Shown one piece after another: positions 1 to 10,000 of a stretch of DNA of 22,605 bases. The notes beneath the pieces are model-generated. The model worked only from the letters and a program-made list of their open reading frames with translations. It was not told the DNA's origin and made no database searches. Both the position numbers and the translations under genes were made by a program. The stretch spans positions 13,485 to 36,089 of the forward strand of contig NW_014577343.1 in the NCBI RefSeq assembly GCF_000485595.1. Direction: 5' to 3'. The stretch's first letter is position 1. Every line of letters begins with the position of its first letter. This DNA comes from Priapulus caudatus. Lineage: Eukaryota > Priapulida > Priapulimorpha > Priapulimorphida > Priapulidae.

Positions 1-340
1 ACAGTGCAATACTGTTTCCTTGCTTTTGCCCTGCCCACACAACCAAGTACTGCATTATAAAACAAATGACAAAACAGTGCAATACTGTTTCCTTGCTTTT
101 GCCCTGCCCACACAACCAAGTACTGCATTATAAAACAAATGACAAAACAGTGCAATACTGTTTCCTTGCTTTTGCCCTGCCCACACAACCAAGTACTGCA
201 TTATAAAACAAATGACAAAACAGTGCAATACTGTTTCCTTGCTTTTGCCCTGCCCACACAACCAAGTACTGCATTATAAAACAAATGACAAAACAGTGTA
301 ATGCCATATCCTTGCTTTCAACCTGCCCACACAAAGCAGC
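1..340. repeat. 73-bp tandem repeat (minisatellite), 4 full units plus a diverged one
   Basis: Units start at 1, 74, 147 and 220 and are almost identical. A fifth unit from 293 diverges after about 10 bases and fades by about 340. The array probably continues left of the window. Because 73 is not a multiple of 3, the reading frame changes from unit to unit, so the open frames across it on the minus strand are not genes. It lies in the intron downstream of citrate synthase exon 5. Confidence 0.95.
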
Positions 341-448
341 ATTCCCCAACACGAGAATTGCAGCAGTCACGTCTAGTCGCAAGCATCTTCCTCATATCCG
401 ATTAACGCAGATGGGTGCCAGCTGTGTTGTACAGTTAGGGTAACGTAC

Positions 449-648
449 CTGTGAATGGTCAGATAGAGTCTCATCAGCTCAGTGAACTCCTTATTCTCGT
501 ATCCGAGCATGGAGGTGAAGTTAGCGGACCAATCCTTATTGGTGTCGATGGCGCCGATGCTGGTACCGTCGCGGTAAAGGTTGCGATAGATGGTCGCGGC
601 AATTGTTGGCAGCTTGCCAATGAGATCCATGCTGTCCTCGTAAATGTG
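449..648 (-). CDS. CS: Citrate synthase exon 5
   Basis: 200 nt. The acceptor is the AG at 650-649 (minus sense CACAG, then CACATTTACGAG). The donor follows CAC-AG at 449, with GTACGTTA at 448-441. It encodes the stretch from [13 protein letters not shown] to LYLTIH and ends in phase 2, with AG left over for a split codon that is probably Ser as in other animals. The next exon lies beyond the left edge. Confidence 0.95.
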
Positions 649-1048
649 CTGTGCATGGGAGATGGTGAGATGGAAATAAATACATTCTGTTCAATTCACT
701 TACAGCATGGTATCGTGGAAAATGTCACGCGACGTCTCGCAAGCCCCATCTTGAAACCGAGAAATTTCGGCAAGTTTTTTTCCAGTTCAAATTACCGATA
801 CTAAACTGGCTGGCCGTGCCTGGCAACCAGGCAGCTGGGGATATAAATACCTCATCGCAGAGGAATTTCCAATAGCACGGTGACATTTGTAATAGAATAC
901 ATTTTTTAAATGCTGTACCCACAAAGCTGCCAAAATTTCAAGAGTTAGTAGTGACCAAACAGATAACTGATAATAAATAACAGATAACAAACAAATAAAA
1001 AGATTATACTGCTACAACATACTTTCTAGTACTGGGACTTAGATATCA

Positions 1049-1086
<38 letters not shown>

Positions 1087-4000
1087 AGTATCATGACTTA
1101 AACCACCCACTCTCCTTATATTACTGTAACTTTGACCATCTGCTTCCCACTGTTACTCGACTAGCTTACAGCCTGGGGAATTACCTCACTACGTTGGAAC
1201 TTCTAGTAAGCTGACATGTATTCTCTAACTTCCAGAACACCTACCTCCCAGTACTGTGACTTTGGCACTCCATCATGGTATGCCTTGGAGAATTTACTTT
1301 CACTATTCAACGCAGTGATAGCTGCACCAAACTGTGACATGGGATGAAGACGGCTAGGGAAGTTGTTCAGCATGGTAACAACATGAGGTGGCAGCTCTGC
1401 TCTCTGCGCCCACTCCTTGGAAATGGCATCCACCTTGAACAAGTACAGAACATAGTAACTACTTCCACTTGTGATGTCTCAAAGTACAAATAATATACAT
1501 GCATGGATCTCTGAAGCGACATGTACATTGGCATCTAACATTAACCTACAATAATCATCTTACATTATGTGCAGTTATATATACCACACTGACACATCAG
1601 ATATATTAGGTATGTCTACAATAAATGCAAACACGTATATAACTAGAAAGGGCAGTTGTCGCCAACTACATGTATCCCCCGTGATCTAGTATGAATGAAA
1701 TATCTCTGTAAGGACGTAGAAGGTAGGTGAAGTTAAATAAGTCACAAAGACAAAGGTTTGTTAGACAACTCATCTGCCTGAGATGTGCAAGTATGTTAAA
1801 ATTGGCTGCCTTAGGGGTTTTGGTACGCGACACACCTTCTCCCCAAGATGTGTAAGTATACAAAGTTTGCTCGCGCTAGGTCAATTAGGGGCAGAGTTAT
1901 AGAGTAGAACAGCCAGAGTATAAGGGAAATATGATGAAGGTCAAGGTCAAGGTCAATGTCAAATAAAGGTCGCAGTGACCTGGTTTTGGTACGCTGCGCA
2001 CCTTCTCCCCAAGATGTGTAAGTATAACAAGTTTGGTAGCGCTAGGTCAATTAGGGGTCGAGTTAGAGCGGAAGGGAGTGTCTGCGGCGGCGCCGAGCGG
2101 CAGCTGGACAGACATGAAACCATAGTATCCCCGCGACGAACACAATAAATGCAGCTAATACACACGCAAACAGCTCTTATTCTGCCTCGTGACCTTTTGC
2201 AATCACGTCAATCATCCTCAACCATTACACATGTACTACACATATACATATATTATAATTATCATATGTATTATATGTAACTAATGCTTAAATATTGATA
2301 CCTGAGCCTTTGAAGGGACGTCTCCTGTGCACAGCAGCCAAAACAAACCCTCAGGGAGAGGTTCAGTTCCTCCGGGGGCTGTGGGCAGCAACTTCTGGCA
2401 TTCTGGAATGCTTTTTCCACGGAATCTGATTCCCTCTTCGGGGTCAAGAACAGATGTCTCGCATATCATGCTCTTCATCCCTCTCATGCCACCGTACAGC
2501 TGCAACGCAACGCTGCACTTAGCAAGAGATTACAACTAATGGATTTTGTGATTAGGCATTTAACACTTACAATCTATTTTATTCATTTCTAATTCAATTA
2601 AACCAAGTAGTAGTTAAACAGTGCTGTTGCCAAACCATGACACTTATACTAGACCATGGGTAGGTCTAACCAAGCAATGCTAGGATAGCCTATATTTTGA
2701 ATTGCCAAGTTAAAACGAACCCCAGCACAACAAGCACACATTATTTGCCAGCTACTCAACATTCAATGCAGGCTGAGTCCTACTGTTTCGAACGAGCAGA
2801 AACACATAGATGATTGATAATGTACCATGTCAACTTCGATGTGTCCGATCTTAGTCGATCCAAACTTGGCGCGAAACTCCTTGACACGCTGCATCTCCTT
2901 GGGAATGGCATTGCTGAGCACATCCTTGAGGTTGGTGTTCTCGACACTAGTAGCATAGTGTCTAGCTGCCACCAGGCTTGCCGGAGCAAACTGCTGCACG
3001 TGCTGTATGTGACGAAAAACGTGTCGCCGTGAATATCTTACTTTCGAACATGTACTTGCACAATTTTAATATTTTGCTAACACATGCACACGACCTAACT
3101 GTGTTGCATAGCAATATCTTAAATTTCCTAATATTTTCATACTCTGCCAGGCTTTATCAAGGGCAGATTTGGGTTTCACTCACAATCCAAATGTCATTCA
3201 CAATTTGAAAGCAGATACTCACCATTATTTTTCCACATCATCTCGTGACTGTAATAATTTGCATTACTGTACAGAACATGCTCGCCATGCACCATGACCT
3301 ACTTGCCATTTAATCAATGAGTGTCATGACGTCAGTCAAAACGTGAATGTTTTCTTATTCGCTATTTATATATTAATGCCTGTTGTTGGGGGCACTATGC
3401 TCTCATAGTGTTGCTGAGGGAAGGTATAGGACTATTCCTTCCTAAATCAACACTATGAGAGCATAGTGCCCCCAACAACAGGCATTCATGTTTTTAGTGC
3501 ATCACATGACTTTGCAATCTACTCGGCAAATATGAAGTGAATAAGACAGTTAAGTTTCTTAAACGAACAATTTCAATTTGTATTAAACTGTCTACGTCAC
3601 GAATTTCTAGCACCAGCAAGTAGTATATTTGTGTGTTATTTGTACAAAATAAAATGTATGAAAATACAATTAGTGTTTCTGTTTACTTTTCATGCTTATA
3701 TACCTTCTTTATACTCCCTAATTTGCCGGTGCATTCGATGTAACAAAATGCTCGACACAAACACAACCGCCATTACTTCGAAACTCTTGCGTGGCGCCCA
3801 GACGCAGGAGATTCGTGACGTGAACACAATGCGTTATAATAACAATGCGTCGCGCAAGCAATAGTGCCCGCTCAGGCGGGCACTATTGCTTCACAGTACC
3901 TGCGACGTTATCCAATGGAATTTCAACGATTTATCACGTGATGCACTAAAATACAATCAACACATCGTGAAAATTAAGCCTTAGAGAAAATATCTTTCAA

Positions 4001-7000
4001 ATTATTTTTAAACTATATATTTTGTAAATTTCAATTACATTTATGACTATCCTATTGCACAGGAATCAGTAGATTCTTGAAATTTAAAAAATATATATGT
4101 ACAGTAAATAGAACTAAACTGAATTGGCGGCTACCACACATATTCCTTAAAAAAATCGTAAAAATCAGTAGACAAGTTATACAGTGATGGTGTATGCGTG
4201 CAGTCACGTACACAGCTCGCAAGTAAAAACATGCTGGATGTGCAAGTAGACTTAACAGGATGCCTTGCACAGGAATCAATAGAGCCAGCATGCCCGATTG
4301 CTCGGGGTAAGAAAAATAATGGCTGGGTGACAGTAGGCCATAATCCCGCCTAAAATATTATGGCACTACAATGACTACATATATTATGACATATATATAT
4401 ATACATATATAATGTCAATGTCATAAAGCAGCATTGTTCAGCAGATTATGTCTATGCTCTTTTTTTATTCCTAGTGTGATTACCGATCCAGTACCACATG
4501 TTAGTGACAAAAAATTGCCCCAAAAAAGCAGCAGTAACCTTGGCCCCTACACTAGTACCCTAAAATATTAGGGGCCCAGCTCAAATCGAGGAAAGATCGA
4601 CAAAACTTACTAGCAGTTCCGAGCAGTTTAAAGTATCAAGTGAAGCACTTTTCATGCTAGTGGTAAAAAAATTAATAGGGATCCTAGGAAACAGTAAGCG
4701 AATTGTATTGATGTAATTGTAGCACTCCAGCCGTAGTGATCCCATTGATTATGGAATGCTTAGCTAAGCAAACAAACTCGCGCATTCTGGGAGACCTGAT
4801 GAAATTCTAGGGCCCAAAATTATTATTACTCACCTTGAGCAACTGACCAAGTATTAATTATCACCATTGCCATTGGGAGTATATGTACATGTATGTATGT
4901 AATTTACAGATTACATCAATAAAGACAAAGGCTTCATGAGACATATCTTCATTACATCTCAAAAATATTGTGTAGGGCTAATAGCATCCAGTGAAGGGCA
5001 AGTGAAAGTTCCCTGACACTTGCCCTTTAGGGCAGTTGCTTCTAAATTTTACGGATTGAGCCCTGTTACACTAAAACATGCAGATATATTATTAATCAAC
5101 ATATAAATCCTTGTAAAACGATATTTCAATTTTCAATTTCATAGTGCATAATTTACAGCAATCAAAATGTATGAAATTATCAGATTTACTCATTTAGCCA
5201 CAGAACCAATTTTTAAACCAGCACAAGAGTACTGGCCCACATTACTGTGTTCCTTGTTAGTATGCAGTAGCTTTACTATAATAGAAACACTAGCACACTA
5301 GTACCCATAATTTGTACCCAATTTCCCCAAAGACCAAGGTATAGATAGTGTACCCATTCATCACACCATATCACTATTACTTCCTAATATACCAACTAAA
5401 GTACACAGTGACACAGTTAAATAAAGAACTAGCATATTACTATTAGTGCAAGTAAATATGTAATGGCCATCAGTATACACGTGATATTTTGACATCAATG
5501 TAAATATAGGTTGAGTAATAGAATACAACAGCCACAAATTGCATCGAGCCTTCTGAAGTGACTAGTATGAATGAACTGAATAGTTATAGTGACTGATTTA
5601 GATTGATTGGGAAAATGCTAAAAAATACAATTTTCAATATTTAACTTCACAAACATATATGGTTAGAGAAAATAGGTGACATAGAACATGCTGGAAATGT
5701 GCATGGTTCCCAGCACCCATAGTTTCAATGAAATATTGATTTATTTAATACCATGCCCATCAACCCATTTGAATAGCAATCCCATGATTACCAGCTACAA
5801 ATCAATAACAATCCCGGAATGTAATCCATGGTATGGGAACTACACCACATGTGTAACTAGCAGGACACCCGGCGTTGCCCGGGAAATAAAGCGCTCAGTT
5901 GGTGACCACTTGGTTGAAAGAAAAATACCCAAAAATCTATCTATCTATCCTCTATCCATCCTCTATCCATCCATCCATCCATCTATCTACCTATCTATCT
6001 ATGTATACATGCATGTATAGCAAGTAACACACTGTAAACGCGCATTGTACACTAATCCCAAACAACAAAGTGCAAAGTGAATCCCGTTTACAGTATTTTG
6101 CTGCTGCAGGAGCCCGTTTATTTAGCGTTGCTGCAGGGGGGCTGCTACAGGGGCCAGTATATTTTTCGTTTTTTCCATTTTTTTTTTGGCTTAGATGACC
6201 TCAGAGGTCAAATCCAATGTGCCCATGACATTCAGCAGCAAAATTTACCCCTATTGAGTCTATGACATTTCTAGAGTGCTCCGCATTGATTTGCATCGAG
6301 AACAGACAGAGGCACATTCACAACTAGACAGAGTGCACTCACGGAGAGTGCATACCTCCGCCAGCGACATACGCCATATGCCATACGACTCACGAACACA
6401 CGAATAACTAACGATATACGCCAGCATACTGACATGTACACGCTGGCTTGCCGCTCGTTGCTGCTGCTCGCTTACATGTACACGCTCGCTGGCTCGCTGG
6501 CTGACGCGCTAATATCGATCGCGCGAACACACGCACACGAGAGCGAAAACATAACCTCCTCCAACTCCGTTGGGCGGAGGTAAACATGTATTAGATATAT
6601 ATATACTTCTTTAGTATTGAGGGCATCACACATCATCCCTGCTCTGAAGGTCATCAAAGTACAAGCATATTCCAGGACCCTTGTAGTACATACATTACCA
6701 TCATCATCATACATCACACTTACCATTCCATAACCCTAATCTGAATTAATCCCAACCCAATTTTGTATGTACAGGGGTCCTATATAGTAGGATTGAATCT
6801 AGCTCTAACCGTGTACATGTAGTGTCCGTTGGCACTATTTTGCGTTAATCGCGGATTTATACACTCTCGTGCGGTAATTTACCAGGAAATAGAGTTGAAA
6901 CCGGAAGTCACGGTTGGATGGTTTTATCCGGTGAATTACAGCCGTAAATCCCTGCTCATACTGCAACATTTACCTGTTTATGTAACAGAAATAGAGGTCA

Positions 7001-10000
7001 TACGTGTTTGTGAGTATTTAGACATTATAAAGCCAAGAATGCCACCTTTGTAAACCATTGATGTTGTCAGATGAAGACCGAGTTTTGTTCAGAGAAATTC
7101 TCTAGAAATTAATGTCACTGTATTTTGACCTAGCATGTAGTATCATGTAATTCGTACAATGTACATTAAGTCTCCATATGTTATGTTGATTCATTTATAG
7201 TGTAACTGTCCTCGAGACAGTTCGAAACAACATGTGCAGCCAGCACGGAGAAAAGCATTTTCTTCAACAACTTCGCCTACAGTCGACTCGGCAAAGGGTG
7301 AAAGGAAGAAATGTTGTTCGTTCTGCAAGGGTGATCACTGGAACGACCAGTGCAAATGCTTTACCGAAAAGTCTGTAGACGAACGGCGTAAACTTATTAC
7401 CGAGAAGAGCCTTTGCTTTAAATGCATTAAACCGAATCACAGCAGCAAAGACTGTCGTAGCAGGTTCTCGTGTTCGACTTGCAATGGGAACCATCACCGC
7501 CTATTGCATATAGCTAACAACGTCAGCAACGCCTTGATCGAGGCCCGTCGAATCGAAAGGAATGCCAATCGTGCCAGTAAAAATCCAAGCCAAGGATAAG
7601 GTTGTCGTAACCCATGCATTCCTCGACAGTGGGTCTACCGCTTCGTTCTGCACCACGAGCTTACTCGATCGTCTAAACATGCGAGGGGAATCTACGAAAT
7701 TCAACCTCACGACGATGAGCAATACCAGCGAAAGGGAATGTCAGTGCGTCTCGATGAGTGTCAGTAGCCTGATGACAACATTTCCTTGGACTGACAACGT
7801 CCTTGCCGTTGAAACGCTCCCTGTGTCGGCGAGTGATATTCCAGACAGCGGGACGTAGACAGATGGCAGCACCTGCAAGGCGTACAGGTTACTAGTATTC
7901 TGGCGCAGGCGTCGACTTGCTGATCGGAAATGACAACTGCAGCGCCTTTGGAGCCACAGGAAGTAAGGAAGTGCTCACATGGTCCGTTCGCCGTACGTAC
8001 GAAATTTGGTTGGACGGTTAACGGTCCCCTGAATAGCAACAGTGATCGTAACGTATGTGTTAATGCGCTGAAAGCCGATACCCAGCTGAATGAACAGTTC
8101 AAGGTACTGCAACGCGAATTCAACGATATAAACATTGCAGGCCGTCGAAATGTCAGCTAACGATAAATCTGCACTTTCACTGATGAAAGACTCTACAAAA
8201 ATGGACGTACTCATTATGAAGTCGGGTTGCCATGGAAACCTGATGCACCGCAGCTGCCGAACAACCGGGTTCTCGCAGCAAATAGACTCAATCTTCTCGG
8301 TAGAAGATTGTCCAGCAACAGCGACTTACATACGAAATACAAATGCTACATCGATAACTTAGTAGAGCGATCGTTCGCTGGCCCGTAACTTCGACTCAGA
8401 TGACTGGGAAGCCAGGGTTGACCTGGTATCTACCGCATCACCCAGTGTTCATCCGCAGAAACTTGACAAATGAGGGTAGTCTTCGACTGCCTGTCGAAAT
8501 ACCGTGGTGTATCGCTTAACGAGGCTTTGTACCAGAGGCCCATCTCACAAACTCGCTAACTGGCGTACTTACCCGCTTCGGAAGCCCCATCGCCTTCCAG
8601 GCTGATATGAAAGCATGTTCACCAGTCACGTGCCGATGGACGGACCGGCGATGCCATGCGATTCCTCTGGTGGCCTGGTGGCGACATATCTAAGCAGCCG
8701 ATTGACTACCGCATGAATGTACACATATTCGGCGCTACTCCTCACCCAGTGTCTGTAACTACGTATTGCGCCGAACCGCGACAGATAATGAGGGAAAATT
8801 CCGTCAAGAAGCCATCGACACCGTGAGAAAGAACTTCTACGTCGATGACTGCCTAAAGTCCGTGCTTACGAAGTCGATGCCATTCTACTGATAGAGGATG
8901 TACACGAGCTCTTGTCGAAAGGCGGATTTCGTTTGACAAAGTTTGCGTCAAACTCACGTGATGTTCTTGCTTCAATCCCCGCCGATGAACGAGCAGTCAG
9001 CTTACGAGAGCTTGTCGCCAAGGATTGCCCAGTGAACGTGCCTTGGTTGCTGGTGGGACATGGAGCAAGACGTGTTCAGAGACAAGACTAATGTAAAGCA
9101 GAAGCCGTTAAACGCGCCGTGCATACTGTCCGTCGTAAGCTCGATTTACGATCCCTGGGCTCGTCGCTCCATACCTGTTACCAGCGAAATTCTCAGCCAG
9201 GACCTATGCAGACTCGGCCTGGGTTGGGACGACGATATTCCGGACGCGTATGCGGTTCGCTGGATCACAGTGGTGAAGGATTTGCCACAGTTGGAGTCGA
9301 TGTCATACGCGATGTGTACAGCCGCAGATTTCGGCGCGTGTTACGTCGAAACAGCTACATCATTTTCGCCGACGCTTCAGAAAGGGATACGGCGCCGTAT
9401 CGTACCTACGGCTTGTCAACGAAGACAACGACATTCAAACCGCCCTAATGATGTCGAAGTCTAGACTTGCCCCTTGAAGACTACAACAACCCACGTCTAG
9501 AACTGTCTGCAGCAAACAGTCGCCGTTCAACTAGACGTGACGCTACGAGATGAACTTGAACTAACGATGATTGAGTTCTACCTTCTGGACGGACAGCACA
9601 CCGTTCTGAGTACATAAACAATGAAGAAAGTCGTTTCAAAACGTTCGTGGCGAATAGACTGTCTCTGATCCACGAGAAGACACAGCCTGACCAGTGGCGG
9701 TATGTTCCCGCGAGTTCTTAATCCTGGTGAGCGACGCTTCTTGCGGGACTAGACATATCAACATTTCCGAACGATTCGAGGTGGTCAACCGGACCCGAAT
9801 TTCTACGAAAGGACGAAAGCCACTGGCCGGCTCAGGAATCGTTGAATAATGTGGCAATACGCACTCTAGCGAGAGTGACCCAGAAATTAAGAAATCTGCG
9901 TTCGCTCAATCCGTTACGGAAACCGGTCCGAAGTATACATGCTATAGTTACTGCAGTCGAAAGATGTTCATCATGGCAGAAGGCCAAGATGGTCATCGCA

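Larger units (their letters stand above)
3003..6817. other. Left part of citrate synthase intron 1: non-coding, repeat-rich
   Basis: No frame here shows a recognisable protein, and the open frames are short, AT-rich and without family motifs. What can be seen are the palindrome at 3376-3485, inverted repeats at 3492-3951, hairpins at 3856-3891 and 4994-5027, an AT-rich palindrome at 4387-4417, tetranucleotide repeats at 5937-6003, and two dispersed-repeat remnants (around 5865-6003 and 6351-6582). The stretch 4420-5860, apart from the small hairpin, shows nothing I can name. Confidence 0.85.

Noticed and set aside
1-340. Possible CRISPR array
   Set aside because: Units are whole 73-bp tandem copies without unique spacers, and the context is a spliced eukaryotic gene.
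55-382. Open frames with repeated cysteine-rich segments on the minus strand
   Set aside because: They are read through the 73-bp tandem repeat, whose unit is not a multiple of three; the peptide repeats are a by-product of the DNA repeat.
3217-3240. Alternative first exon of citrate synthase with ATG directly before GTGAGT (ATG at 3225-3223)
   Set aside because: The donor is strong and phase 0 would fit, but the exon would encode a single Met (or MMWKNN in the wrong phase). The candidate at 19162-19212 gives a proper presequence. It is kept in mind as an alternative promoter.
5688-6020. 110-codon open frame
   Set aside because: It runs through CCCGGCGTTGCCCGGG-type repeat and ATCC/ATCT microsatellite (serine/tyrosine/proline repeats) and shows no family motif.
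7264-7497. 77-codon minus-strand frame, repeated exactly at 13009-13242
   Set aside because: It is the antisense of the gag zinc knuckles; its conservation only reflects the duplicated gag DNA.
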